Part shown: positions 8,063 to 17,494 of the stretch, one piece after another
Layout of the letters: every line of letters starts with the position of its first letter
How positions within the stretch are numbered: position 1 is the stretch's first letter
Origin: Lacticaseibacillus absianus
GTDB taxonomy: Bacteria > Bacillota > Bacilli > Lactobacillales > Lactobacillaceae
Direction: 5' to 3'
Assembly: GCF_013407595.1 (NCBI RefSeq)
Contig: NZ_JABEKX010000004.1
Span: 1-64,000, forward strand
Length of the DNA: 64,000 nucleotides
Notes under the pieces: generated by a model
Seen by the model: only the letters and a program-made list of their open reading frames with translations
What the model was told of the DNA's origin: nothing
Databases searched by the model: none
Program-made: the position numbers and the translations under genes

Positions 8063-8276
8063 GTTGGCGTCCAGGCGTGAAGTTGGCGAAAGCGCCCCCA
8101 ACGGCGTAAGCTTAGGGCCAGCGGTGGGCCGCTAGGGACGGCGTGTCGCGACAATACCCAGCACTACTTTGCATATTTTTAAGCGAAAGTGCTTACATTT
8201 GCGTCGTTGCGCACTTTTTCCGGGTGCCTGAACATGGTAAGATTGGACTAGAGCCAATTATAGAGAGGGGTATTTC

Positions 8277-8939
8277 ATGGACAAGCCATTAGCAAAGTAC
8301 ATTGACCACACACTGCTCAAGCCAGAGGCCACGCAGGATCAGATCGACGCGGTGCTCGAAGAAGCCAAGCAGTATGAGTTTGCAAGTGTCTGCATCAATC
8401 CGTACTGGGTGGCGCGCGCCAAGGCCGCGCTGGCCGGAACGGACGTGACGGTCTGCACGGTGATCGGGTTCCCGCTGGGGGCGAACACGACGCAGATCAA
8501 GGTCGCTGAAGCCGACCAGGCGATCGATGCAGGGGCAACGGAAGTCGACATGGTGATTAACATCGGTGAACTCAAGGCCGGGCACGATGACCAGGTCCGT
8601 GCAGATATCCAGGCCGTGGCAGATGCGGCGCACGCCAAGCAGGCCCTGCTCAAGGTGATCATCGAGTGTGTCTTGCTGACGGATGACGAGAAAGTGCGTG
8701 CCTGCAAGCTGGCGGAAGCGGCGGGGGCTGATTTCGTGAAGACGTCGACGGGCTTCGCTGGTGGTGGCGCCACGGTCCACGATGTCGCCTTGATGCGCCA
8801 GACGGTCGGTGACCGCCTCGGTGTGAAGGCGTCCGGCGGGATCCACAGCCTAGCAGACGCGACCGCGCTAATCGAGGCGGGGGCGTCACGCCTTGGCGCC
8901 AGCGCTGGCGTCGCGATCATGAAGGAGGCGAATGCCTGA
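8277..8939 (+). CDS. deoC: Deoxyribose-phosphate aldolase
   Basis: A 220-residue class I aldolase (TIM barrel). IDHTLLKP is near the N-terminus, [14 protein letters not shown] in the middle, the Schiff-base lysine in DFVKTSTGF near residue 152, and VKASGGI with the second active-site lysine near residue 182. It cleaves 2-deoxyribose 5-phosphate to acetaldehyde and glyceraldehyde 3-phosphate. GAGAGGGG precedes the ATG. It overlaps deoB by one base, forming a deoC-deoB-deoD catabolic operon for deoxynucleosides. Confidence 0.96.
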   Translation: MDKPLAKYIDHTLLKPEATQDQIDAVLEEAKQYEFASVCINPYWVARAKAALAGTDVTVCTVIGFPLGANTTQIKVAEADQAIDAGATEVDMVINIGELKAGHDDQVRADIQAVADAAHAKQALLKVIIECVLLTDDEKVRACKLAEAAGADFVKTSTGFAGGGATVHDVALMRQTVGDRLGVKASGGIHSLADATALIEAGASRLGASAGVAIMKEANA

Positions 8940-10132
8940 TGGCTAAGTTCAAGCGTGTGATCGGGATCGTCACGGATTCCATCGGCATCGGGGCGGCGCC
9001 GGATGCCGCGAAGTATCACGACACGGGGGCGGATACGCTTGGCCACATCGGGGCGCACTTCAAGGGTGACCTGCATTTGCCGAACTGGCAGCGACTCGGC
9101 CTTGGGAACATCGCGCGCGACACGCCGATCCAGGGCGTCGAGCCAATCGACGCACCGATCGGGTACTTCGGCAAGATGTACGAGATCTCCGCGGGCAAGG
9201 ACAGCATGGATGGCCACTGGGAGATGATGGGTCTGCCGGTGACCGAGCCACTCGGCTTTTTCCCGGACGGCTTTCCCGACGCCCTGCTCAAACAGATCGA
9301 AGACTTCTCCGGACGCAAGGTGATCGTCAACAAGCCGTACTCCGGGACTGAAGTGATCGAAAAATACGGTGAGGAACAGCTGCGCACGGGGGCGCTGATC
9401 GTCTACACCAGCGGCGACTCTGTGCTGCAGATCGCGGCGAATACGGCGGTGATCCCGCTGGAAGAGCTGTACCGGATCTGCGCTTTCGCCCGCAGTATTA
9501 CCACGGATCAGCCGTATCGCATCGGTCGGGTGATCGCCCGGCCGTATGTTGGCGACTCCGCGGCGACGTTCACGCGGACTAGCGACCGACACGACTACGC
9601 CTTGCTGCCGAATGCGCCGACCGACCTTGACCGCTTGCAAGCGGCCGGGGTGGCGACGTATGGCATCGGTAAGATCAATGACATTTTCTCCGGGCAGGGT
9701 CTCGATGACGGGGTGCACACCACCAGCAACGTGGACGGGATGGATCAGACCATCTCGGCCGTCAAGAGCGACCGCGACGGGTTCATCTTCACGAACTTGG
9801 TCGACTTCGACGCGATGTACGGTCACCGGCGTAACGCGCAAGGCGATGGCGAGGCCCTGATGACCTTCGACCGCCAGTTGGGTGAGTTGCTGGACGCGAT
9901 GCGCCCAGACGACCTGCTGATGATCACCTCTGACCATGGGAACGACCCGGGCTTCACCGGGACCGACCACACGCGAGAGTATGTGCCGATGGTGGTTTAC
10001 AGCAAGTCCCTGCCGGGTAACGGCGACCTCGGGACGCTGACTCCGTTCGCCGTAATGGGTGCCACGATCCTTGATAACTTCGGGGTCGCCGGCAACGGCG
10101 TCGGTCAGAGCTTCCTCGACCAACTCAAGTAA
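8939..10132 (+). CDS. deoB: Phosphopentomutase
   Basis: A 397-residue alkaline-phosphatase-superfamily mutase of usual length. It shows the N-terminal metal-binding [13 protein letters not shown], the [11 protein letters not shown] cap motif near residue 85, and the C-terminal metal ligands in [19 protein letters not shown]. It converts (deoxy)ribose 1-phosphate to the 5-phosphate that DeoC cleaves. Its ATG shares a base with the deoC stop (TGATG), so translation is coupled. Confidence 0.96.
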   Translation: MAKFKRVIGIVTDSIGIGAAPDAAKYHDTGADTLGHIGAHFKGDLHLPNWQRLGLGNIARDTPIQGVEPIDAPIGYFGKMYEISAGKDSMDGHWEMMGLPVTEPLGFFPDGFPDALLKQIEDFSGRKVIVNKPYSGTEVIEKYGEEQLRTGALIVYTSGDSVLQIAANTAVIPLEELYRICAFARSITTDQPYRIGRVIARPYVGDSAATFTRTSDRHDYALLPNAPTDLDRLQAAGVATYGIGKINDIFSGQGLDDGVHTTSNVDGMDQTISAVKSDRDGFIFTNLVDFDAMYGHRRNAQGDGEALMTFDRQLGELLDAMRPDDLLMITSDHGNDPGFTGTDHTREYVPMVVYSKSLPGNGDLGTLTPFAVMGATILDNFGVAGNGVGQSFLDQLK

Positions 10133-10159
10133 CCGCGCACGACAACAAGGAGGGCCAAG

Positions 10160-10867
10160 ATGAGTACACACATTGATGCACCACAAGGCGCGATCGCAGA
10201 CGTTGTTTTGATGCCTGGCGATCCACTGCGCGCCCAGTACATTGCCGAGACATTCCTGGATGATCCGGTGCGCTATAACACTGTCCGCAATGCGTTCGGG
10301 TTCACCGGCACTTATCAGGGCCGGCGCGTCTCCGTGCAGGCTTCGGGCATGGGGATCCCCTCCATCAGCATCTATGCGACCGAACTGATGGTGGATTACG
10401 GCGTCAAGGTCTTGATCCGTGTCGGCACCGCTGGCGGGCTCGGGCCGGATGTGCACGTGCGCGACGTTGTGTTAGCGCAAGGGTCGAGCACCGATTCCAG
10501 CATTCTGCTGAACACATTCGGTGCGGGGCTGTATTATGCGCCGCTGGCGGATTACGGCCTGCTGACGACCGCACATGCGGCAGCAGAAGCTAAGGGCGTC
10601 ACCACCCACGTCGGCAACGTGCTCGGGGAGGATCGCTTCTATAATGATGAATTGGACCGACAGAAGCTGATCGACTACGGGATCTTGGCTAGTGAGATGG
10701 AGACCCCTGCGCTCTATCTGCTGGCGGCCAAGTATCACCGGCGGGCGCTGTCCGTCCTGACGGTGTCGAACCACATCATCACTGGGGAAGAGACCACCGC
10801 GCAGGAGCGCCAGACCAGCTTCAACGATATGATCGAGATCGCGTTGAACGTTGCCAAACGCGTGTAA
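10160..10867 (+). CDS. deoD: Purine-nucleoside phosphorylase, DeoD type
   Basis: A 235-residue hexameric-type PNP with [15 protein letters not shown] at the N-terminus, LIRVGTAGG (phosphate site) near residue 85, and [12 protein letters not shown] (nucleoside site) near residue 180. It splits purine (deoxy)nucleosides with phosphate, feeding DeoB. AAGGAGGG precedes the ATG. A strong terminator follows directly, so deoCBD is a complete three-gene operon without a transporter. Confidence 0.95.
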   Translation: MSTHIDAPQGAIADVVLMPGDPLRAQYIAETFLDDPVRYNTVRNAFGFTGTYQGRRVSVQASGMGIPSISIYATELMVDYGVKVLIRVGTAGGLGPDVHVRDVVLAQGSSTDSSILLNTFGAGLYYAPLADYGLLTTAHAAAEAKGVTTHVGNVLGEDRFYNDELDRQKLIDYGILASEMETPALYLLAAKYHRRALSVLTVSNHIITGEETTAQERQTSFNDMIEIALNVAKRV

Positions 10868-10883
10868 CACAAATGTCAAATAA

Positions 10884-10924
10884 CGGTCGTGGACGCTGTA
10901 AGGCGCGCCACGACCGCTTTTTTG
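10884..10924 (+). terminator. Terminator of the deo operon
   Basis: Stem CGGTCGTGG / CCACGACCG with a 15-base loop, followed by CTTTTTTG. Confidence 0.9.
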
Positions 10925-11070
10925 TAGTTAGGGGCAGCGAACTTGGACGCCCGCGAACGTGTATTCGTGTGCAAAAGGGGGGTCACCGTGGTAGGCTAAA
11001 GTTAACTCTTTAAGAATCGATAAATATATTTACGAATTATTCAAGGAAACCGATGGGAGGATTCACTCAT

Positions 11071-12531
11071 ATGGGTAAAAGCACTAAGGCAATCGCACTG
11101 ACCGCCGGGCTCGTCGGCGCTGCCGGCTTCGCGGCACTGACTGCGGCGCCAGAGCAAGTGAGCGCATCCACGGGGACGATCACCTATAAAGAAGGCGCTA
11201 CGACCGTTTGGCAGACGCCTGCCTTCAACCAGGTCAAGCGTTACGTGGTCTACAACCAACAGATCGAGATCTTGGGTCAAAAGACCGTCAATGGTGCGAT
11301 CTGGTACCAGATCGGTGCCAATGAGTGGATCCCAGCGGTGTACATGCAGATCGCCGGTAGCGCCAACGCGGCGGCCACGACCACACCGGCGCAGGCCGCT
11401 AGCCAAGCCGCAACGGCGAGCGCCAGCAGCCAGGCAGGGGCCTTCACGCTGAAGGTCACCTACACTGGTGGTGCGACCACCGTGTGGGCGGGGACCAGCT
11501 ACAGCGCCCCGACCGGCCGTTACCTGACGGCCGGCCAGACGGTCACTGCGGTCGCAAAGACCGTCAGTGCCGGTGAGACCTGGTATAAGCTGAGCACCGG
11601 GGGCTACGTTCCGGGCCGCTTCACCAGCGTTGCAGGTGCTGCAACCAGCACACAGACGACGCCAAGCACCAGCACGACGCCGAGTGCGTCGACCACCCCA
11701 GCCACTCAGGCCCCGGCAGCAACGCCGAGCCAGAACGCGACGAGCCAGAATACGGCGACGCAAGCGCCGACGACCACTGCGCCCGCAACGAGCACGCCAA
11801 GCACTAGCACGCCGGCGACGAGCAACGTCACCAGCGGGAGCTACAGCTTGACGATCAGCAATCCGGGCAGTGTCGTCACCGTCTGGGCGACGCCGGCGTA
11901 CGCTAAGGCGAACGGGACCTACCTCGCGAACGGCGCGTCGGTCACGGCTAACGGTAAGGTCGTTGTTGCCGGTGAGACCTGGTACAAGCTGACTAGCGGC
12001 GGCTACGTGCCCGCACGCTTCACGAAGACCGGGAGCACCTCTACCGGGACTTCAACGAGTACGAGCACCGGAAGCACCAGCACAGCCCCGTCGACGAGCA
12101 CGACGCCGAGCAAGCCGACGAACACGAGCAACACGAACACGTCGAGCAACCAGACCAGCACGACCAGCCGCGCCGCGAAGGTCCAGGCGATCTTGAGCCT
12201 GGCCAAGAGCCTGCAAGGCACACCGTACGTCTGGGGTGGGACCACGCTCAACGGGTTCGACTGCTCTGGCTTCACGCAGTATGTGCTTCAGCACGCTGCG
12301 GGGATCTCCCTGCTGCGGACGTCTGAGATGCAGGCGACGCAGGGGACTCGGATCTCCGTTGCGCAGGCACAGCCTGGTGACCTCTACTTCTGGTCCAGCA
12401 ATGGTGACGCCTACCACGTGGCGATCGCCTTGGGCAACGGCCAATACATTGCCGCGCCCAAGCCTGGTGATGTGGTCAAGATCGGTGCCACACAGTACTA
12501 TCAGCCATCTTTTGCCACCCGGCTGTTCTAA
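11071..12531 (+). CDS. Secreted NlpC/P60 peptidoglycan endopeptidase with three SH3-like repeats
   Basis: A 486-residue exported protein. Residues 1-32 form a signal peptide. Three related modules (about 35-94, 124-187 and 257-318) each contain a TTVW/VTVW core and end in WYKL..GGYVPxRF or, in the first, WYQIGANEWIPA; they look like cell-wall-binding SH3-type domains. Thr/Ser/Ala/Pro-rich linkers separate them. The NlpC/P60 domain spans about 370-486 with catalytic Cys398 (FDCSGF) and His449 (YHVAIALG). It probably cuts peptide cross-links during growth or separation. ATG 11071 follows a GGGAGG site; an ATG at 11053 overlaps that site and is rejected. Low-complexity linkers are a likely place for copy-number change. 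Confidence 0.93.
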   Translation: MGKSTKAIALTAGLVGAAGFAALTAAPEQVSASTGTITYKEGATTVWQTPAFNQVKRYVVYNQQIEILGQKTVNGAIWYQIGANEWIPAVYMQIAGSANAAATTTPAQAASQAATASASSQAGAFTLKVTYTGGATTVWAGTSYSAPTGRYLTAGQTVTAVAKTVSAGETWYKLSTGGYVPGRFTSVAGAATSTQTTPSTSTTPSASTTPATQAPAATPSQNATSQNTATQAPTTTAPATSTPSTSTPATSNVTSGSYSLTISNPGSVVTVWATPAYAKANGTYLANGASVTANGKVVVAGETWYKLTSGGYVPARFTKTGSTSTGTSTSTSTGSTSTAPSTSTTPSKPTNTSNTNTSSNQTSTTSRAAKVQAILSLAKSLQGTPYVWGGTTLNGFDCSGFTQYVLQHAAGISLLRTSEMQATQGTRISVAQAQPGDLYFWSSNGDAYHVAIALGNGQYIAAPKPGDVVKIGATQYYQPSFATRLF

Positions 12532-12544
12532 TTCAGACATCGCG

Positions 12545-12576
12545 AAATGCCCCACCCGGCTGGGTGAGGCATTTTT
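12545..12576 (+). terminator. Terminator after the NlpC/P60 gene
   Basis: Stem AAATGCC-CCACCC / GGGTGAGGCATTT with a short loop and a T-run on the plus side. It may also serve the minus-strand helicase operon that ends at 12615, though its T-run is short in that direction. Confidence 0.8.
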
Positions 12577-12614
12577 GTCGTCTGCGGATTTTTTCTGGTG
12601 GACGGGGTGCTCGC

Positions 12615-13439
12615 TCAGTCCAGCCAGCGGCCCATGATGGTGAGCCAGTGCTGGAGCTGAAGCTTGCGGAGCGTGCCCAGTCCCGGAAAGTGTTGCGTGG
12701 CCGCGAGGCGTTGCAGTTCGGCCGTCGCCGGCGTGGCGGCGTCAGGGTGATCGGCCAACCATGGCGTCAGTGGGGCCACGGCCTCGAAGAATTTGGTCTG
12801 TGGGTCGGTATAGTCGAGGTTGTTGACTGAAGTGAAGTGGCGAACGAACAGGGCGCCGCGATCGATGAAAAGCAGGTGGATCGCGATGGCCCGCTGGGCG
12901 TAGCCGTGGTCATCGTAGTGGTGGGTGCTCAAGGGATAATCGGCGAGCCCAACGCCAGGGAGCTGGGCGACCGGGTACTGGTAGAACTCGGTCTGCACCT
13001 GCTGATAGTCCTCGGTGCGTGCCCGCGTCGAGGTGTGGTCTTCCAGGTAGATCGCGGCCGGGTGGGCGACGGCGCGGAATCGGGCGGCAGCCGGGATGAG
13101 CGCCAGCTGGGTGGCGTCGAGCTGATGTAGCTGAGTGAGCGACTGCACCAGCGTCAGGGGACTGGCGGTCGGATCGAACCAGCGGGCGGGGCGCACCCAG
13201 TCGCTGTACGGGATCGTTGTTTTGGGCTGAGCCAGCAGGCCGTACGCCCCGACCAGTGGATTTTGGATCACGAACAGCGGGTGGTGGTGCTTCGTGAAGG
13301 CAGCGGCACAGCGCGCGAGCGCGGGGATGTCCTTGACCGGTTCGATCACTGGGATCACGTGGGGGGAGAGCATCTGCGCCATCTGGCTGAGGGCGAGCAA
13401 GTCATACTGACGCCCGCGGATCAGGGGATAGTAGTTCAC
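12615..13439 (-). CDS. sce7725/Beta-protein-family protein of unknown function
   Basis: A 274-residue protein whose N-terminus (YYPLIRGRQYDLLALSQMA, then HVIPVIEPVKD and HHPLFVIQNPLVG) matches the sce7725 / Beta_protein type as I remember it. The biochemical role of that family is unknown to me. There is no signal peptide or membrane segment. The start is a GTG at 13439 overlapping the stop of the upstream MmcB-like gene by four bases (GTGA), so it is the last gene of a tightly coupled three-gene unit with a nuclease and a nuclease-helicase. This context suggests a part in DNA processing or defence; that is inference. Confidence 0.7.
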   Translation of the reverse strand: MNYYPLIRGRQYDLLALSQMAQMLSPHVIPVIEPVKDIPALARCAAAFTKHHHPLFVIQNPLVGAYGLLAQPKTTIPYSDWVRPARWFDPTASPLTLVQSLTQLHQLDATQLALIPAAARFRAVAHPAAIYLEDHTSTRARTEDYQQVQTEFYQYPVAQLPGVGLADYPLSTHHYDDHGYAQRAIAIHLLFIDRGALFVRHFTSVNNLDYTDPQTKFFEAVAPLTPWLADHPDAATPATAELQRLAATQHFPGLGTLRKLQLQHWLTIMGRWLD

Positions 13440-14110
13440 AGGCCCGCCTCCCGCAGCTTGTACTCGGCCAGCTCCGCCGCCAGCGCGTCGACCTCGGCCT
13501 GCAGGGTCTCGATCGCGGTGGTGGTCATCTGCGCCTCGAAGCGGTCGTAGAGATTGTCCTCAGGCGCATAGACCGAGTAAGTGGCGGTGCGGCGCCGCAG
13601 CTCGCGCAGCAGTTGCTCGTCGGTAAAGCCTGTCAGGCCGCGGTCCAGGCGCTTAGCCTTGAGCACTTCACGATTCAGACTGGCCAAGAAGCGTTCCGTC
13701 AGCGCGGCCGGAGGCACCTGCAGCGCTTGGCGCCGGGCGGGCTTGGCGATGGTCAGCTGACCCGGCGTCGCGACCGGTAGGCTGCTGGCAGCGACGCGGG
13801 CGGGGTCGAAGGGCTGGTAGGTCATCACGCCGATACCCGCAGGGATCTCTTCGCGCACCTGGTCGTACAGCGCCTGTGGCAGGACGAACGAGTTGTAGTG
13901 GCCGACGAAGCTCAGCTTCGCTTTGCTGTGAAAATCGGCTTTGGTCACTTTCAGCTCAAAGCACCGCCAAGTGTCCCCCTGAAGGACCAGCGTGTCGACG
14001 ATGCCGAGGTCGTCGGGCATCGTCACCTCTTCAACGGCGATGGCACCGAGGGCCTCCCAGTAGGCGTAGAGGGTCTGCTCTAGGTCGAGCGTCAGGTCAG
14101 TTTTGGTCAT
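13436..14110 (-). CDS. MmcB-like PD-(D/E)XK nuclease-fold protein
   Basis: A 224-residue protein. The central segment IVDTLVLQGDTWRCFELKV followed by TKADFHSKAKLSFVGHYNSF has the D...ExK pattern of PD-(D/E)XK nucleases and resembles MmcB-type DNA-repair and phage nuclease proteins. A C-terminal coiled-coil-like stretch (about 190-220: TLQAEVDALAAELAEYKL) could mediate oligomerisation. ATG 14110 is chosen because the domain begins soon after; an upstream extension is only the antisense of the helicase tail. It overlaps the helicase gene by 14 bases and the following gene by four. Confidence 0.7.
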   Translation of the reverse strand: MTKTDLTLDLEQTLYAYWEALGAIAVEEVTMPDDLGIVDTLVLQGDTWRCFELKVTKADFHSKAKLSFVGHYNSFVLPQALYDQVREEIPAGIGVMTYQPFDPARVAASSLPVATPGQLTIAKPARRQALQVPPAALTERFLASLNREVLKAKRLDRGLTGFTDEQLLRELRRRTATYSVYAPEDNLYDRFEAQMTTTAIETLQAEVDALAAELAEYKLREAGL

Positions 14111-16469
14111 CTTGGGCCTCCCAAAAGTTGGTGAGCTGCGCGGCGAGGTCGTCGATCCCCCGACTGACCGTGGCGTGCGCCCAATGTGGTGGGAATAGAC
14201 TCGCATAGCGTGGGGTGGCAAAGCGGCTGTCTAAAAGCAGGAGCACGCCGTGGTCGTGCGCGCCGCGGATCACGCGGCCCCCGGCCTGCAACACGTTGTT
14301 GAACCCAGGGAGCTGATAGGCGTAGGCGAAGCCGTCTTTGCCCTGCGCATCGAAGTAGGCGCGCAGACGGTCGGTCTCGGGATTCAGGCCCGGCAAGCCG
14401 ACGGTGATCACCGCGGCGCCGACTAGGGCTGCCCCGCCGAGGTCGATGCCCTCGGCAAACAAGCCGCCGAGCACGGCGAATCCAACGACCGGGGCCGGGT
14501 CGTCGGTGAACCGGGCCAGGTAGGCGGTGCGGGCCGCGCCATCCATCTCGGGGGTCTGTGTGATCACCGCCAACTGAGGCGCAGCCGTCTGGAATGCGCT
14601 GGCGACGGTCTCCATGTAAGCGTGCGACGGTAAGAAAACCAGATAGTGACCGGGATGGGTAGTCGCCATCAGGATCAGGCTCGCGACGAGCACTGGCAGC
14701 GTGCGCTCGCGCATGCGGTAGATCGGGGTGATGTCAGTCGTCACGACGACCTTGAGCTGCTCGCGGGGAAACGGGGACTCGAGGCGGTAGGCGAGGCTGT
14801 TGGCCGCCCCACCGAGGATGTCCTGGTAGTAATCGAGCGGTGATAGGGTAGCCGAGAACAGGACCGCTCCGCGGCCTTTGGCCATACAGGCGTCCATGAA
14901 GGCGCTGGGGTCTAGGCATAGTTGCTTGAGGGTGATCGCCTCCGGGGTCAAGGCGATCTCGGTCTCGTAGGTGTCGTTGTACAGGTCGGCGATGCGCAAG
15001 AAGCTGTTGGCCTCGAAGAACACGGGCAAGACCAGGTCGACTGCTTCCTCGTCGCGGGCCTCCGGAGGCTCACCGAGCCAATCGTGCACCGCGGCGGCGA
15101 AGCGATCCAAGGCGCCGATGAAGTCGTCCAGTGGGGCCGACTGGAAGGTCAGCGGCTGATCTGAGACGGTGAGCCGGACGGTGTCAAAGGCGGTGATCGT
15201 CTGGGTCAGCGTGCGCTTGACGGTGGTCAGCGCGCTACCGCCTTTGTGCGGCCTCAGTGCCGTTTTGAGCGCCGTGAAGCTGGTGTCGGTCAGTGCGGCG
15301 CTGTACATCTCGCGCGCCCGTGAGGCGAGGTTATGGGCCTCGTCGACCAGGAAGAAGTTGGTGTCGTCGGGCTCAGCGAAAAAGCGTTGCAGGAACACCG
15401 CTGGGTCGAACAGGTAGTTGTAATCGCAGATGATCACGTCGCAGAACAGGGAGGCGTCCAGCGAGAACTCGAAGGGGTCGAGTGTGTGTTGCTGCGCGTA
15501 TCGCTCGATCACGGCACGGGTCAGTTGATCCTCGTGGGCCAGTAGGTCTTTCAGGGCCGGCTTGAGTCGATCGTAGTAACCCAGCATGTAGGGGTTTTGC
15601 GTCGGGTCGTCGGGTTCATCCGCAAAGCGGATGGTGTCTTTGGCAGTCAGGGTGATCGATTTGGCGGCCAGCCCGTGTTCGGCCATCATCGCCATCGCCT
15701 GCTCCGCGACCACCCGGGTGCTCTGCTTGGCGGTCAGGTAAAAAGCGCGCTGGATCAGGCCGGTGCCCATCGCTTGAACCGTCGGGAACAGCGTCGAGAT
15801 CGTTTTGCCCGTTCCGGTTGGCGCCTCAACGAACAGGCGCGTCTTGGCCGCGATGGTCTTGTACACCGCGACGGCAAGCTCACGCTGGCCCTTGCGGTAG
15901 GCAGGAAACGGGAAGGTTAGCCCCTTGATCGAGGCATCGCGAGCGGCGACGATGTCGCTACGCATTTTCAGCCAGTCGGCCCAATCGGCCACCAGGTCCT
16001 CAAAAAACAGGGCCAGGTCTGCGGCCGTCTGCACTTCGGTGAAGCGCGTGATCTCGTCGGTGGTGGTCTGGTAATAGATCAAGTCGAGCTCGACTTCCGG
16101 CAGGTCCCGCTCAAGGCAGAGGAAGTGGCCGTACACCCGCGCCTGCGCCCAGTAGCGGTCCTTGGTGTTCTGCGTCACGTTCGCCCAATCGCGTGCGCTG
16201 GTCTTGATCTCTTCGATCACCGTGCGGGCGTGGCTGGTGTCCACCCCGTCTGCACGGCCGTCGATCGTGTAGGACTCACCGTTGACGGTCACGGTCTGCG
16301 CGAGGTAGACCTCCTTGGCGTAGTCGGCCTCGTGCGCACCTTGCAGCCGCCGGTGGATCTGGCTGCCAAGCTGGGCGGTGTTATTCGAGTTGGTGGTGGT
16401 GGGATCGAGATCCCCCGTGCGCACGGTGAGCTCGACGAGTTCACGAATGCCGATGCGGTGGTCAGCCAT
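14097..16469 (-). CDS. DinG/XPD-type helicase with N-terminal nuclease domain, Fe-S cysteines lost
   Basis: A 790-residue protein. Residues 1-180 hold a RecB-like nuclease domain (GRADGV, then EEIKTS as the ExK motif near residue 88). An SF2 helicase of the XPD/DinG class follows: APTGTGKT (216-223), DEAH (376-379), a late VLGGLFAEGIDL motif and a GRVIRG arginine-finger motif near 750. In relatives four cysteines before the DEAH box bind a 4Fe-4S cluster; here the equivalent stretch reads KDTIRFADEPDDPTQNPYM and LDPFEFSLD, with every one replaced. ATG 16469 has AAAGGAG and gives the usual family length. It is the first gene of a three-gene operon. DNA unwinding with end processing is the likely activity. 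Confidence 0.88.
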   Translation of the reverse strand: MADHRIGIRELVELTVRTGDLDPTTTNSNNTAQLGSQIHRRLQGAHEADYAKEVYLAQTVTVNGESYTIDGRADGVDTSHARTVIEEIKTSARDWANVTQNTKDRYWAQARVYGHFLCLERDLPEVELDLIYYQTTTDEITRFTEVQTAADLALFFEDLVADWADWLKMRSDIVAARDASIKGLTFPFPAYRKGQRELAVAVYKTIAAKTRLFVEAPTGTGKTISTLFPTVQAMGTGLIQRAFYLTAKQSTRVVAEQAMAMMAEHGLAAKSITLTAKDTIRFADEPDDPTQNPYMLGYYDRLKPALKDLLAHEDQLTRAVIERYAQQHTLDPFEFSLDASLFCDVIICDYNYLFDPAVFLQRFFAEPDDTNFFLVDEAHNLASRAREMYSAALTDTSFTALKTALRPHKGGSALTTVKRTLTQTITAFDTVRLTVSDQPLTFQSAPLDDFIGALDRFAAAVHDWLGEPPEARDEEAVDLVLPVFFEANSFLRIADLYNDTYETEIALTPEAITLKQLCLDPSAFMDACMAKGRGAVLFSATLSPLDYYQDILGGAANSLAYRLESPFPREQLKVVVTTDITPIYRMRERTLPVLVASLILMATTHPGHYLVFLPSHAYMETVASAFQTAAPQLAVITQTPEMDGAARTAYLARFTDDPAPVVGFAVLGGLFAEGIDLGGAALVGAAVITVGLPGLNPETDRLRAYFDAQGKDGFAYAYQLPGFNNVLQAGGRVIRGAHDHGVLLLLDSRFATPRYASLFPPHWAHATVSRGIDDLAAQLTNFWEAQDDQN

Positions 16470-16594
16470 GTGGTCTCCTTTCAACGCGGCCCGCGCGCAG
16501 CGGCGCAGGGGCGATCCTCCTCATTATAGAGCACTGCTCGCGTGGCGGGAAGGCGCACACGGCCCCCTGTTTTGGCGGGCGGTTCCCGTCACGG

Positions 16595-16624
16595 TTGAAT
16601 CTGAGGGGGGAAGTACGGTAGAAT
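16595..16624 (+). promoter_or_regulatory. Promoter of the H1-tail protein
   Basis: TTGAAT (16595-16600), 18-bp spacer, TAGAAT (16619-16624). A minus-strand TATAAT at about 16521-16526 may serve the divergent helicase operon but has no good -35. Confidence 0.6.
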
Positions 16625-16696
16625 GAGCCGTGTTGTGGCGGTGCGCCGCCAGTCAAAATGGGCCGACCCGGCCGCGTGAACGGAGACGAATTCGAT

Positions 16697-17347
16697 ATGG
16701 AGATCAACGTACAAGCTTTTCAAGACGCCATCGCAGCGGATAACTACCAGGTCACGCAGCTGTCGGTGACCCCGACGCAGGTGGCGGACCAGGGCCTCGA
16801 TCAGTGCCTGCGCCCCGCCTTTGCGGCGCTCGACGCCGCATTGGACCAGGGCGTGTTGGCGCAGGTCGACCTCGTGATCACTAGCGCGGAGCCGACCACG
16901 CTGCGGTTGGAGACCGGGGTGATCAACCTACCACTGGCCGACAGCAAGAAGGTCAATAACTTCCTCGATGAGACGGCGATGGTCCCACTCAAGCTCAATT
17001 TGATCGTGATCTCGCCTTACGTCAATCAGTCCGGCCTGCGCATCGATACCGTGGCGTCTGCGGATGAGTATCAGCAACACCGCGCGGCGGATCAGGCTGT
17101 GGTGATCGCAGAGGCACAAGAGAAACTGGCCCTGATCGAAGCGGTGCGGACCGCACCGAAGCCGGTGGTGAAGGAAGCGCCAGCCGCCCGAGCGACGACC
17201 AAGAAGCCGGCCACGCGGCGGACGGCCGCCAAGAAGGCACCGACGACCAAGGCGACCACGCGGAAGCCGGCGGCCAAGAAGCCCGCCACCAAGCGCGCAA
17301 CGACCGCTAAGAAGGCACCGACGACCAAGGCCAAGCCGACCAAGTGA
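16697..17347 (+). CDS. Unknown protein with histone-H1-like Lys/Ala/Thr/Pro tail
   Basis: A 216-residue protein. Residues 1-150 form a globular, mildly acidic domain I do not recognise. Residues 153-216 are almost entirely K, A, T, P and R, with the repeated unit KKAPTTKA separated by KPA/RKPAA steps, like eukaryotic H1 tails or bacterial AlgP/HctB-type proteins. Such tails bind DNA or RNA without sequence specificity. It has its own promoter and terminator and is divergent from the helicase-nuclease operon, starting 228 bases away. ATG 16697 with GGAG 11 bases upstream is preferred, though ATG 16658 is possible. Confidence 0.7.
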   Translation: MEINVQAFQDAIAADNYQVTQLSVTPTQVADQGLDQCLRPAFAALDAALDQGVLAQVDLVITSAEPTTLRLETGVINLPLADSKKVNNFLDETAMVPLKLNLIVISPYVNQSGLRIDTVASADEYQQHRAADQAVVIAEAQEKLALIEAVRTAPKPVVKEAPAARATTKKPATRRTAAKKAPTTKATTRKPAAKKPATKRATTAKKAPTTKAKPTK

Positions 17348-17379
17348 CCGCAGGCGTTGCGGTCGATGTGACCGTGTTG

Positions 17380-17409
17380 CCCCTACAGGTTCAGCCTGCA
17401 GGGGTTTTT
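17380..17409 (+). terminator. Terminator of the H1-tail gene
   Basis: Stem CCCCTACAGG / CCTGCAGGGG (one A-C mismatch) with a 5-base loop, then TTTTTG. Confidence 0.85.
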
Positions 17410-17494
17410 GCTTGCACTTGCGCCCGTTTTGCGGCACGCTTACAGGGTAAGTGAAGCGCGAGCACTGGCCTGACCAAGGCGGAAAGGAGCCGAT

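Noticed and set aside
8339-10456. A 705-codon open frame on the minus strand across deoC, deoB and deoD
   Set aside because: It is fully antisense to three well-conserved genes. High GC gives long stop-free antisense frames; the product is His/Arg/Val-rich with no domain.
14122-14221. N-terminal extension of the MmcB-like protein (start at 14221)
   Set aside because: The extension is only the out-of-frame 3' end of the helicase gene; ATG 14110 begins the conserved domain.
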